From contig NZ_VFTC01000007.1 of the NCBI RefSeq assembly GCF_007003975.1, positions 62,001-126,000 of the forward strand: 64,000 nt of DNA, written 5' to 3'. Numbering within the stretch: position 1 is the stretch's first letter; every line of letters begins with the position of its first letter. Under the pieces are notes generated by a model, which was not told the origin of the DNA, made no database searches, and saw nothing but the letters and a program-made list of their open reading frames with translations. Below are positions 17,468 to 27,106 of this stretch, piece by piece. This DNA comes from Mesorhizobium sp. WSM4306 (lineage in GTDB: Bacteria; Pseudomonadota; Alphaproteobacteria; Rhizobiales; Rhizobiaceae). The position numbers were made by a program, and so were the translations under genes.

Positions 17468-18718
17468 TCAGGCTGCCTTGCCGTCGCCGAATTTTTCGAT
17501 CGACCGCGCCAGCTCAGGATGGCTCAAGGCGAAATCCGCCAGCGGAATGCCGTCGACCGCCGCCTGCCAGGCCTGCTGCACGGCGCGCACGCCGGCGCCC
17601 GGCCCGTCGGGATGGCTGACGATGCCCCCGCCGCACAGATAGAGCAGGTCGACCGTGCGGCCGGTTCGCGCATAGGTCTCCGGCGCCTGCCCGCCCCACT
17701 GGCCGGAGCCGGCAACCGGCAAGGCGCAATCATCAGGCGAAAAGATCGGCGTCGTCACCGCCTTGAAGGATTCGACGAAGGACGCGTCCGGTTCCCAGTA
17801 CTTCGATTGGATGCCGTTGATCTGGAACTGGTCGACGCCGAGCAGCCGCCAGAATTGTTGCCAGACCTTGAAGTCCATGCCGAGACCGGGGTGACGGGTG
17901 AGGATGTCCCAGCCGTTGCGGTGGGCGTGCAGCACCAGGCTGGAGCGCTTCCTGAGAAAGGCCATGCCGCCGAAGCCGATGGAATTGATGTTGACCACCG
18001 CGCAATTGCCACCGGCCTTGGCGACAAAGTCGTGGTTGCGCATCATCTCGTCCGGATCGGCATGCGAAATGCCGAAGGCATACATCACCTTCTTGCCGGT
18101 CTTCTGCTCATGGTCGAGGATCAGCGGCATGATTGCCTTCACCCGTTCCGCCAAGGGCGAATAGGCCGGGCTCATCAGCTTCTCGTCATCCTTGATGAAA
18201 TCGACGCCGGCGGCGATCAGCTCGCCCACCATTGCGGCGGTCTCATGCGGCCGCAGCCCCAGCGCCGGCTTGACGATGGTGCCGATGATCGGCCGATCCG
18301 TGACGCCGGTCAGCCGGCGGCTGCCGGCGACGCCGAACTGCGGCCCTGGATGCGCACCGCGGAATTGCTCCGGCAGCTTCATGTCGACGACGCGAATGCC
18401 GGACGGGCCCTTGATCGAATAGGCGCCGCCGATGGCAATCGTCATCAGCGCCGACAGGTCGGTGCCGATGGCATCGAACGGAAAGGCGATGTCGACATCC
18501 GCGCGCTTGAACGGCCCCTCACCGGCCTCGGGAATGGAGGGCCGAAGGGCGTCAGGCAAATTCCGTATCGCCAGCACGCGCGCCGCCACCCGGGCCTTCA
18601 GCTCCTCGGTCTCACCGGGCAACGCAACGAAGGTTCCGGTCGACTGGTCGCTGGCGATCTTGGCCGCCAGCGCCTCGATGTTGCTCGATGTTTCGATGCG
18701 GTAGGTTAGCGTGATCAT
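17468..18718 (-). CDS. oiaX: OiaX, RuBisCO-like protein (3-oxo-isoapionate-4-phosphate decarboxylase)
   Basis: A 416-residue form IV RuBisCO-like protein. The conserved Lys150 (GTIVKPALGLRP) and the metal site Lys176-Asp178-Glu179 (DFIKDDEKL), where the Lys is carbamylated in RuBisCO, are kept. The loop-6 region reads AGSGQWGGQAP, so the mobile catalytic Lys of true RuBisCO is absent and CO2 fixation is not expected. In the described D-apionate route OiaX decarboxylates 3-oxo-isoapionate 4-phosphate to L-erythrulose 1-phosphate. I start at MITLTYRIE (18718); a frame running further upstream overlaps the divergent gntR gene and has no homology. Confidence 0.88.
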   Translation of the reverse strand: MITLTYRIETSSNIEALAAKIASDQSTGTFVALPGETEELKARVAARVLAIRNLPDALRPSIPEAGEGPFKRADVDIAFPFDAIGTDLSALMTIAIGGAYSIKGPSGIRVVDMKLPEQFRGAHPGPQFGVAGSRRLTGVTDRPIIGTIVKPALGLRPHETAAMVGELIAAGVDFIKDDEKLMSPAYSPLAERVKAIMPLILDHEQKTGKKVMYAFGISHADPDEMMRNHDFVAKAGGNCAVVNINSIGFGGMAFLRKRSSLVLHAHRNGWDILTRHPGLGMDFKVWQQFWRLLGVDQFQINGIQSKYWEPDASFVESFKAVTTPIFSPDDCALPVAGSGQWGGQAPETYARTGRTVDLLYLCGGGIVSHPDGPGAGVRAVQQAWQAAVDGIPLADFALSHPELARSIEKFGDGKAA

Positions 18719-18774
18719 GGTTCGTTGTCTGAGGCCGAAGGAGGTTCGAAAAGAGTTCCTTGATCGTCGAAATC

Positions 18775-18789
18775 TGGTATAATGAGTAC
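18775..18789. promoter_or_regulatory. Candidate FadR-type operator upstream of oiaX
   Basis: TGGTATAATGAGTAC in the divergent gap between oiaX and the GntR gene. TGGTAT is the half-site of FadR-subfamily operators. Near-identical sequences lie before the importer operon (26985) and apnO (27990). Confidence 0.55.
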
Positions 18790-18905
18790 ATAAGCTTTGC
18801 AAGCAATATCCTGCTCGCAAGGTATGGGCTGATTGGCTGGCAAACATTCTGGAAATCGTGGCGGCAGTGCTAGATAGACACCGGTCAAGGGAGTGATTCG
18901 CGACG

Positions 18906-19619
18906 ATGAACCGTTCGGAGCCGATCGTCCGGCGCAAACTTTCCGACGAAGTGTTTCTGCGGCTGAAGCGCCTGATCACCAGCGGCGAATTGACGCCGGG
19001 CGACGACATGCCGTCGGAGCGCGAGCTGATGGAGCGCTTCGAGGTCGGTCGGCCGGCGATCCGCGAGGCGATGCAGGCGCTGAGCAATATGGGCCTGGTC
19101 GCGATCTCGCATGGCGAGCGCGCCAAGGTGCTGCAGCTGACCGCCAAGTCGATCATCAAACAGGTCGATGGCGCGGCCAAGATTATCCTGTCGTCGTCGA
19201 AGGACACGCTGGAACACCTGAAAACCGCGCGCATCTTCTTCGAGCGCGGCATGGTCAGGGAAGCCGCCGAAAACGCCACCGCCGAGGACGTTGAGCGACT
19301 GCGGGCCACAATTGCCGAACAGCGCGGCTTTCGCGGCGATTCCGAAGCCTTCATCTCCGCCGACATGAAGTTTCACACCCAGATCGCGGCGATTTCAGGC
19401 AACCCGATCTATGTCGCCGTCAGCGAGGCGATGCTCGGTTGGCTGAAGGAATATCATACGGAAATGCTGATCTGGACCGGCAAGGAAAAGTTCACGCTGA
19501 CCGAGCACGAAGAGATCATCGACCGCATCGAGAAGAAGGATGCCGACGGCGCCGAGAAGGCGATGATCAAGCATCTCGAGCGCTCCCGCGCGCTCTATGT
19601 GATGAATTCCGAAAAATAG
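18906..19619 (+). CDS. GntR/FadR-family regulator of the apiose genes
   Basis: A 237-residue GntR regulator of the FadR (FCD) subfamily. The winged helix is in MPSERELMERFEVGRPAIREAMQAL (residues about 38-62), and the FCD domain has the metal/ligand residues in SADMKFHTQIAAISGN and the C-terminal HLERSRALY. It is divergent from oiaX and convergent with apnL, the only plus-strand gene in this block. Such regulators usually repress catabolic genes until an acid-sugar intermediate binds. Repeated TGGTAT sites upstream of the surrounding transcripts are its likely operators. Confidence 0.85.
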   Translation: MNRSEPIVRRKLSDEVFLRLKRLITSGELTPGDDMPSERELMERFEVGRPAIREAMQALSNMGLVAISHGERAKVLQLTAKSIIKQVDGAAKIILSSSKDTLEHLKTARIFFERGMVREAAENATAEDVERLRATIAEQRGFRGDSEAFISADMKFHTQIAAISGNPIYVAVSEAMLGWLKEYHTEMLIWTGKEKFTLTEHEEIIDRIEKKDADGAEKAMIKHLERSRALYVMNSEK

Positions 19620-19620
19620 C

Positions 19621-21459
19621 TTAGCCGATCCGCTCGATCGCGTAAGGCGCCATCAAGAATTGCTCCCGACCAAGCGCTGAGATGTCGACCGACACGTCGC
19701 CCGCTGTCAGGTTCACCAGCCACAAGATGATCTTGCCCGAGGCGGCGCGGCCAGCCAGCGCCAGCACCTTGGTCTCATCGCTCGTCGTTGCCGCCACATG
19801 CGCAAGGCCGGCCATTTCGCAAAGCCCCTTGATAGCATCGAAGATCGGCCGGGGTGATCCTTCCGCGACGGATTCTCCGGACGCCGCCAGCACGCCGAAT
19901 GGTCCGATGAAGCCGGAGAGCGTGAGCACCTCCAGCCCAGCCGGGGCGACGCGCGCGGCATAGCCGATCGTCCACGCGGCGGCGAACAGCCCTGCATGGC
20001 GCGGGTCGCGGTCGGCCATGGCGATGCGCTGTCCCCCAGGATTGGCCTTGGTCACGCCGCCATACGGGTTCTGGCGCATGGCAATCGTCGACGGACCGAT
20101 GCGGTACGGTTTTTCCCCAAAGATCGCCCGCGTCGATGCGGTGATGAAGGGCAGCGCCTCTAGCGACTGCATGACGCTGAGATCGTCGGCGGCGTGCACG
20201 ATCGGGCACGTGCAGTGGGTGACGAAATCCAGCAAGCCGGCCGGCACGCGCTTGCGGTTGAGTTCGGTGAAATAGCTGAACATGCCGCCGCCAAGCCGGA
20301 TATCGGGAAAGGCGCGCCGGGCAGCGGCATAGACGTCTTCGAGTGGCGGACAGTCCGGCCACGCGCTGCCCGGTGGCGTCGACTGTCGGTCGACCGAAGG
20401 CGAGACGGCGATCGCCGAGAGTTTTAGCCCCGCCTGCCGCACCAGGTTCGCGACGGCTGAAAGTTCAGCGTCGAGATCGCTCGCGCCGGCAACGACGCAT
20501 TCCAGTGTCGTCTGCACTGGATAAGCGGCGGCAAGTTTTGCAAAGGAGCGCAACGCGTCAAGCCCATGGCCACGTGTCGGGTCGTAGTGGAAGATCAGCT
20601 GTTGTGGGCCGAGCTCGACCAATGTCGGAAGGTTTGCGAGCGCTGTCTCGACATCGGCGGGATAGATGATCACGCCGATATCCGGCAACCTCGACCCGGT
20701 CTCGCCCAGTTCGATGCGCACAGGTCCGGTGCTTGCTGCAGCAGCCGGCAGCTTCCCGCCGCCGATGATGCGCAGGCTGACCGTCTGCCTGACGGCTTGA
20801 CCGGCAGGCAGCACATACGGCCATGGCAGCGCCAGCGGACGGACATAGGTCTTGTAGGACGCGTCCGACCAGTTGCGCTGGTCTTCCATCTCGAAAGTAT
20901 CGCCCTCCATCCGGCATTCGGCACTGACGCCGGGCCGCACCTGATGTGTGATGGCGCGCATGTCCTTGAAGGGCTGCCAGGGATCGATCAGCAGCGGCAG
21001 GCTCGTTTCCACCACGCTGCCGTCGGTGTGCTTGACCGTCACCGGGCTGCCGGCCAGCCCAGCGATCGGATGCAGGATGCAGAAGCCGCAGCGATTGGTC
21101 TCGAAATCGCTCTCAGGCAGAGCGCTGACGTCGAACACCAGTTCGCCCCTGGCGGAGCCCTTGATGGTGGCACGAAAGCCGAGCCGGCTTCCGGCCGGTC
21201 CAACGCAACTCGCCGAGTAGCTGACAGCGAAAGTGTTGGCGCTTTGTTCGATGACAAGGTCGGTCAGCTCAGGTTCGTAAGTGCCCCAGTCGCGGTCGCG
21301 CACGATGTAGGCGATGGCGCGCAGCACTTCGGTGCCGCCATAGCGGATCGTCCGCAGATTGCCGTTGACGAAGTCGGCGCTGAGCAGGCCCGCGCTCAGC
21401 CTGACTGGCTCGGCCTCGACCACGTGTGTGCCGTAGAGGAGGAAGGCGTCGGCCGTCAT
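19621..21459 (-). CDS. apnL: ApnL, D-apionate lactonase
   Basis: A 612-residue protein matching in length and sequence character the D-apionolactonase family described with the apiose pathways; I recognise it from N-terminal LLYGTHVVEAEPVRLSAGLLSADFVNGNLR and gene context rather than a named motif. It has no signal peptide and is presumably cytoplasmic. It would hydrolyse D-apionolactone made by ApsD to D-apionate. The ATG overlaps the apsD stop by 4 bp. It is the last gene of the importer operon and ends 1 bp from the convergent GntR gene. Confidence 0.8.
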   Translation of the reverse strand: MTADAFLLYGTHVVEAEPVRLSAGLLSADFVNGNLRTIRYGGTEVLRAIAYIVRDRDWGTYEPELTDLVIEQSANTFAVSYSASCVGPAGSRLGFRATIKGSARGELVFDVSALPESDFETNRCGFCILHPIAGLAGSPVTVKHTDGSVVETSLPLLIDPWQPFKDMRAITHQVRPGVSAECRMEGDTFEMEDQRNWSDASYKTYVRPLALPWPYVLPAGQAVRQTVSLRIIGGGKLPAAAASTGPVRIELGETGSRLPDIGVIIYPADVETALANLPTLVELGPQQLIFHYDPTRGHGLDALRSFAKLAAAYPVQTTLECVVAGASDLDAELSAVANLVRQAGLKLSAIAVSPSVDRQSTPPGSAWPDCPPLEDVYAAARRAFPDIRLGGGMFSYFTELNRKRVPAGLLDFVTHCTCPIVHAADDLSVMQSLEALPFITASTRAIFGEKPYRIGPSTIAMRQNPYGGVTKANPGGQRIAMADRDPRHAGLFAAAWTIGYAARVAPAGLEVLTLSGFIGPFGVLAASGESVAEGSPRPIFDAIKGLCEMAGLAHVAATTSDETKVLALAGRAASGKIILWLVNLTAGDVSVDISALGREQFLMAPYAIERIG

Positions 21460-22490
21460 TTCAGCAAGGCGTCGATCTGCACCGGTTCCCGGCTTGCCGC
21501 ACCCAGATAGGCAGCCTCGACCAGCGCAAAGGTTTGGAGATTGTCCGCGCCCGAGGTCGCCGGCGCGGTTCCCTTTGCCAGGCAGTCGACCCAGTGCTGC
21601 TGGATGGCGACGACGCTCTCCTGGATGTTGTGCCAGGGCCGCGATGCCCAGGGCAGCAGCGGCGGCGAGACATCGCTGACCACTGTTCCGCTCGTGCCGG
21701 TGACCGTGAGCCGATATCCCTGCGCCAGCCGGATCGTGCCGTCGCTGCCGTCGATCTCGATCAGCGTTTCGGGAAACGGCTCCACGGCAAGCTTGGTCGC
21801 GTAGCTGCAGTCGACCACAGACGTCGCGCCGCCCTTGTGATCCATCAGCATCGTCGCGACGTCCTCGCCGGCGATATCCGGGTTGATGCGCGCCGTTCGC
21901 GTCGTGATCGTCGACACATCGCCCAGCAGGAACCGGGCGATGTCAAGGCTGTGGATGCCGAGGTCCTCGATGATGAAGCGCTTTCCAGTCGCCAGATAGG
22001 GCTGGCCGGAAAACACGTCATAGGCGGAGCGGAACGAGATGCGGCCGAAGAACGGCGTGCCGATCTCGCCGCTGTCGAGCACCGCGCGCACCGCCTGGAT
22101 CGGCGACTGCCATCGGAAGTTCTCATGCACCATCAGCGGTACGCCGGCATCGGCACAGGCCTTCACCATGGCCTTGGCGTCGGCCAACGTCGGCGCGAAC
22201 GGCTTTTGGCAGATCACCGGTACACGGTAACGCGCCGCCATCTCGACCAGCGCTCGATGGCTGGGCGCGGTGGTGGCGATGTCTACAAAATCCAGCGTCT
22301 CGCCTTCGAACAAAGCGGCCGCGTCGGTGTAGCGCTTCGCAATGCCGAACTGGTCGCCGACGATCCTCAGCCGTTCCTGATCGCGGTCGCATATGGCGAC
22401 GATCGAGGCGCCGTCGATGTCGCGCCAGCCATGCATCTGGTTGACGGCAAAGAAGCCGCAGCCGATCAGCGCTCCCCGCAACGTCGCCAT
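21456..22490 (-). CDS. apsD: ApsD, D-apiose dehydrogenase (Gfo/Idh/MocA family)
   Basis: A 344-residue NAD(P)-dependent oxidoreductase. The N-terminal Rossmann motif is GALIGCGFFAVNQMHGW; the family's catalytic Lys is in ICQKPFAPT (QKP rather than the usual EKP) and the Asp/His pair is in EDLGIHSLDIARFLLGD. Next to apnL and a pentose-type importer, the likely reaction is D-apiose to D-apionolactone. The ATG at 22490 follows a GGTGGGG site within the end of the permease gene; a GTG two codons upstream is possible. Confidence 0.82.
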   Translation of the reverse strand: MATLRGALIGCGFFAVNQMHGWRDIDGASIVAICDRDQERLRIVGDQFGIAKRYTDAAALFEGETLDFVDIATTAPSHRALVEMAARYRVPVICQKPFAPTLADAKAMVKACADAGVPLMVHENFRWQSPIQAVRAVLDSGEIGTPFFGRISFRSAYDVFSGQPYLATGKRFIIEDLGIHSLDIARFLLGDVSTITTRTARINPDIAGEDVATMLMDHKGGATSVVDCSYATKLAVEPFPETLIEIDGSDGTIRLAQGYRLTVTGTSGTVVSDVSPPLLPWASRPWHNIQESVVAIQQHWVDCLAKGTAPATSGADNLQTFALVEAAYLGAASREPVQIDALLK

Positions 22491-22492
22491 GC

Positions 22493-23557
22493 TCACCCCA
22501 CCTTCGCCATCTGCATCAGTGTAACGCGGCTTTGCAGGCGGCGCTGCGCCTGGTCGACGACGACGGCGACGATGATGACGAGGCCCTTGATCACCATCTG
22601 CCAGAACGAGCTCACCCCCATCATCACCAGCCCGTCGGACAGGATGCCGATGACGAAGGCGCCGACGATGGTGCCGCCGATCGTGCCGCGCCCGCCCGAC
22701 ATCGAGGTACCGCCGAGCACCGCCGCGGCGATGGCGTTGAGCTCAAAACTCTCGCCGGTCGCCGGATGCGAGGCCATCAGTTCGGACGAGATGATCAGCC
22801 CGACGATCGCCGCGCAGAAGCCGGAGAACATGTAGACGAACATCTTCACCATGTTGACCCGCACGCCCGAGATCCGCGCCGCCCGCTCATTACCGCCGAC
22901 GGCGAAGATGTGGCGGCCGAGCGGTGTGTATTTGGCGAGATAGGCGGCGCCCAGCGCCACAACGATCAGGATCCAGATCGAGACCGGCAGGCCGAGCAGC
23001 TTGCCGGCGCCGAGATAGCCGAAGCCGGTGGTGCCGAGCTCCGGCTTGCCGACGAGGTTGGGGAAGGTGCGGCCGTCGGACGACAAGAGCGCCAGGCCGC
23101 GCGAGACATAGAGCACGCCGAGCGTGGCGATGAACGGCGCGACGTTGAGCCTGGTGATCAGCAGTCCGTTGACGGCGCCGATCAGTATGCCGACGGCCAG
23201 CGTGATCAGCGCGATCTCGACGACGTTGAAATAGATGGTGTAGCCGAATTGCAGGTCGATGCCGTTGAGCACCAGATAGCCGGCGACCATGCCGCACAGG
23301 CCGACGATCGAGCCGACCGACAGGTCGATGCCGCCGGTGATGATGACGAAGGTCATGCCCATCGCCAGGAAGGCGTTCAGCGCCACGTGCTTGGCCATCA
23401 GGATCAGGTTTGCGGCCGACAGGAAGTTGGGAGCGGCGATCGAGAAGAACACCAGCACCGCGATCAGCGCGATGAAGGTCCTCAGCTTCATCAATGTCAG
23501 AAGCATCGAGCCGCTGGATGCGGAAGGGGCAGCCGCCTTGGCTGGGATGTCAGTCAT
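22493..23557 (-). CDS. RbsC-type ABC permease of the apiose importer
   Basis: A 354-residue inner-membrane permease (BPD_transp_2). Hydrophobic helices fill the protein, with the signature FVIITGGIDLSVGSIVGLCGMVAG and the C-terminal AAAVLGGTSMSGGRGTIGGTIVGA. It resembles EryF throughout but is a separate gene. It forms the channel for the apiose-binding protein at 25827-26768, powered by the ATPase next to it. It overlaps the ATPase gene by 8 bp, indicating coupled translation. Confidence 0.85.
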   Translation of the reverse strand: MTDIPAKAAAPSASSGSMLLTLMKLRTFIALIAVLVFFSIAAPNFLSAANLILMAKHVALNAFLAMGMTFVIITGGIDLSVGSIVGLCGMVAGYLVLNGIDLQFGYTIYFNVVEIALITLAVGILIGAVNGLLITRLNVAPFIATLGVLYVSRGLALLSSDGRTFPNLVGKPELGTTGFGYLGAGKLLGLPVSIWILIVVALGAAYLAKYTPLGRHIFAVGGNERAARISGVRVNMVKMFVYMFSGFCAAIVGLIISSELMASHPATGESFELNAIAAAVLGGTSMSGGRGTIGGTIVGAFVIGILSDGLVMMGVSSFWQMVIKGLVIIVAVVVDQAQRRLQSRVTLMQMAKVG

Positions 23558-25106
23558 GGGTGGTGGTCTCCCTATGCCCGGCCGGTCCGTGGCCGAGCGC
23601 CGATGCGGCGACGATCGCCGCTTCCGTCGCCTTGGCGCGGTCGAACATGCCGGTCAGTTTTCCATTGCTCATCACCGCGATGCGGTCGGACAGCGCCATC
23701 ACCTCGTCGAGATCCGAAGTGGCGAACAGGATGCCCAGCCCGTCGCGCGAAAGCTTGCGCATCGTGCGGAAGACGTCGGCCTTGGCACCGACATCGATGC
23801 CGCGGCTGGGCTCGTCCATCAACAGCACCTTAGGCCCGGTGAGCAGCGCCTTGCCGATCACCACCTTCTGCTGGTTGCCGCCAGAGAGCGAGGAGACCTC
23901 CTGCGCCGGGTCGGCGACCTTGATCGCCAATTCGCGCACCATGCCGGTCACCGCCTGCCGCTCCTCGGCGCCACGGATATGGAACAGGCGGGCAAAGCGC
24001 GACAGGCTGGCCAGCGTCAGATTGCTGGCGACGGACAGGATCGACACCAGGCCCTCGCGTTGGCGGTCTTCCGGGATCAGCGCCAAGCCGCGCCGGATGC
24101 GCCGCGTCGTATCGCGTTCCCGCACCTGCTTGCCGGCGATGAAGATCGCGCCGGTGGCATGGCCGTGGCGGCCCATGATGCAGTCGAACAATTCGCTGCG
24201 CCCGGCGCCCATCAGGCCATAAATGCCCAGAATCTCGCCGGCGCGCAGCGACAGCGAGACATGGTCGACGGCGAGACCACCAGTCGCACGCGGCAGGCAG
24301 ATGTCCTCGGCGCGGAAGATCTCTTCGCCCGGAAGGTGGCCGTCGGCCTTGGCGAAATCCTTGGCGTCGGAGCCGATCATCTGCCGCACGATCCACTGCG
24401 TGTCGACGTTTTTCATCTGCTCCTGGCCGGTGATGCGGCCGTCGCGCAGCACGGTGATGTAGTCGCCGATGCGGATCAGCTCTTCCAGCCGATGCGAGAT
24501 GTAGACGATGGCGACACCGCGCGCCTTGAGGTCGGCTATGACCTTGAACAGGATCTCGACCTCCGCCGCGCTCAGCGCCGAGGTCGGCTCATCCATGATC
24601 AGTATGCGCGCGTCGAGCGAAACCGCCTTGGCGATCTCGACCAGTTGCTGCTGGCCGATGCGCAGATCCTCGACCAGCATGTCCGGGCGGATGCCGGCCT
24701 GGAGCCTTTCGAGGAATTCCGCCGCGCGGCGCTCCTGCTCCCTGCGGTCGATCTTGCGGAAGCGGTTGGTGATCTCGCGGGTGGCGAAGATGTTTTCGGC
24801 GACCGTCATGTTGCCGAACAGGTTGAGTTCCTGGAACACCATGCCGATGCCGCGGTTCACCGCATCGCCGGATGAGGAGAACGACACCTCTTCGCCCTCG
24901 AGCAAGATGCGCCCGGCGGTCGGCTGCTCGACGCCGGCGATGATCTTCATCAGCGTCGACTTGCCGGCGCCGTTCTCGCCGACCAGCACGTTGACCGCGC
25001 CCCTGCGCACCTCGAAATTCGCGCGCTTGACCGCGACGGTGCCGGAATAGACCTTGGAGACGTCTTCCAGCTTCAGGATGACATCGCGAGCAACCACAGC
25101 GCTCAT
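23550..25106 (-). CDS. RbsA-type ABC ATPase of the apiose importer
   Basis: A 518-residue double ATPase. The first half has Walker A GENGAGKST and Walker B ILIMDEPTSALS; the second half has the usual degenerate GLMGAGRSE, then LSGGNQQKV and LLMDEPSRGIDVGAK. Close in layout to EryE. The ATG at 25106 forms ATGA with the stop of the preceding DUF2291 gene. A longer same-frame reading upstream is only the shadow of that gene and was not used. Confidence 0.86.
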   Translation of the reverse strand: MSAVVARDVILKLEDVSKVYSGTVAVKRANFEVRRGAVNVLVGENGAGKSTLMKIIAGVEQPTAGRILLEGEEVSFSSSGDAVNRGIGMVFQELNLFGNMTVAENIFATREITNRFRKIDRREQERRAAEFLERLQAGIRPDMLVEDLRIGQQQLVEIAKAVSLDARILIMDEPTSALSAAEVEILFKVIADLKARGVAIVYISHRLEELIRIGDYITVLRDGRITGQEQMKNVDTQWIVRQMIGSDAKDFAKADGHLPGEEIFRAEDICLPRATGGLAVDHVSLSLRAGEILGIYGLMGAGRSELFDCIMGRHGHATGAIFIAGKQVRERDTTRRIRRGLALIPEDRQREGLVSILSVASNLTLASLSRFARLFHIRGAEERQAVTGMVRELAIKVADPAQEVSSLSGGNQQKVVIGKALLTGPKVLLMDEPSRGIDVGAKADVFRTMRKLSRDGLGILFATSDLDEVMALSDRIAVMSNGKLTGMFDRAKATEAAIVAASALGHGPAGHRETTTHD

Positions 25107-25747
25107 GGCTTCGGCCCGATTTCTGCCTCCGCCGGCGTCACCAGCGGCAGGTCCCGGCCGCTGCCCAGCGTATAGGCGCCGAGCACCTTGGCGCTGCGGC
25201 CTTCGAGCGCCTCGCGCGGCAGCTTGGACAGCACCATCTTGTCGGCATAGATGTTGAACGCCTTGCCGAACTGGGCGAAGTCGATCTGGTTGGTGAAGTC
25301 GTTGAACTGGATGAAGTCGAGGCTGTCGCGCAACGCCGTGCCGCGCACAGCCGGTCCGATCTGCACCCGCGCATCGGCCTTGCCGTCGCCGTCGACATCG
25401 ACGTCGACGGTCGCCGCGCGCGACTGGGTGTTGGCGGCGACGATCTTGCCCTCCAGCCGCACCGCGAAGGTCCAGGGCGAGTTCGCCTGCTTCTTCGGAT
25501 TGCCGTATTTGGCGCCGGCGGCGGCCGGATCGGTGGTGGCCAAGGCGTGCACTTCGAGGAACGGCCCGCCCTTCTGCTGCAGGTAAGGGATAACCTTTGG
25601 CGCCCAGATGTCCTCGACCATCTTGTCGGGATTGAAGGCCGGCGCGTTGCCGCCGCCTTGCGCCGACGGTGTCGGCAGGATCTTGCAGGCGGTCAGGGCG
25701 ATGCCGGCGGTCGCGGCGAGGGCTAGCCAGTTCAGCTTGTTGGGCAT
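25103..25747 (-). CDS. DUF2291 family lipoprotein
   Basis: About 214 residues. The N-terminus is a lipoprotein signal: hydrophobic LALAATAGIALTAC with the lipobox Cys at about residue 21. The mature part is a DUF2291 domain (FIQFNDFTNQIDFAQFGKAFN resembles ITFGQFTNQIEYQ in the ery copy). It is probably anchored in the periplasm. Gene order here is binding protein, DUF2291, ATPase, permease, so in both loci DUF2291 directly precedes the ATPase gene. A GTG five codons upstream is an alternative start. Function unknown. Confidence 0.78.
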   Translation of the reverse strand: MPNKLNWLALAATAGIALTACKILPTPSAQGGGNAPAFNPDKMVEDIWAPKVIPYLQQKGGPFLEVHALATTDPAAAGAKYGNPKKQANSPWTFAVRLEGKIVAANTQSRAATVDVDVDGDGKADARVQIGPAVRGTALRDSLDFIQFNDFTNQIDFAQFGKAFNIYADKMVLSKLPREALEGRSAKVLGAYTLGSGRDLPLVTPAEAEIGPKP

Positions 25748-25776
25748 GGCGGTCAGAAGCACCCACGGAAATTGGG

Positions 25777-25805
25777 CAAGGGACGGACCTCAGGCCCGTC
25801 CCTTG
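25777..25805. promoter_or_regulatory. Intercistronic hairpin after the apiose-binding-protein gene
   Basis: Perfect 10-bp stem CAAGGGACGG/CCGTCCCTTG with a 9-nt loop, between the binding-protein stop and the DUF2291 gene. Likely to stabilise the binding-protein message and lower expression of the genes after it. Confidence 0.65.
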
Positions 25806-25826
25806 TGGTTGATGTGATGCTGCGGC

Positions 25827-26822
<996 letters not shown>

Positions 26823-26984
26823 TCAAATTCGTCACCCAGCGCGGGCCGCTGACCAGTTCGGGCTGAAATGCCTTTGCCGGCTTCCCCCTGACGGATCGTT
26901 GCTCCCCCGCTGCCCTCCGCTCTTCCAAGCTTCGAACTCCCCTCGGAACCCTTATCGATCCGAGACATGAACAGCTAAGCCAAC

Positions 26985-26999
26985 TGGTATGATGAGTCA
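26985..26999. promoter_or_regulatory. Candidate FadR-type operator upstream of the importer operon
   Basis: TGGTATGATGAGTCA, 217 bp before the binding-protein start. It matches the oiaX site at 12 of 15 positions. Confidence 0.55.
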
Positions 27000-27072
27000 A
27001 TCACTAATTCAGATGACATGTACCTGATGAGCCGTAGGCCGTTGAGCGCCGGCGGCGGTGCGCCGACGCATC

Positions 27073-27094
27073 CAGACGCTCCGGCGAGCGCCTG
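27073..27094 (-). terminator. Hairpin after apnO
   Basis: A 9-bp stem including one G-U pair (CAGACGCTC/GAGCGCCTG, 4-nt loop), 13 bp past the apnO stop. No U-run follows, so terminator function is uncertain. Confidence 0.4.
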
Positions 27095-27106
27095 ACTCAG
27101 CCTTTC

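Noticed and set aside
16096..17619. 507-codon plus-strand frame opposite oiaK
   Set aside because: Mirror image of a clear DUF1537 kinase; Arg/Ala/Gly-rich with no motif.
17468..18718. True CO2-fixing RuBisCO large subunit
   Set aside because: The loop-6 catalytic Lys is missing, there is no small subunit or phosphoribulokinase nearby, and the neighbours form an apionate pathway.
18719..19366. N-terminal extension of the RuBisCO-like protein
   Set aside because: It would overlap the GntR gene and lacks homology; the family N-terminus begins at 18718.
25107..25766. Extended ATPase reading through the DUF2291 gene
   Set aside because: The in-phase sequence upstream of 25106 is the shadow of the DUF2291 lipoprotein gene and shows no domain.
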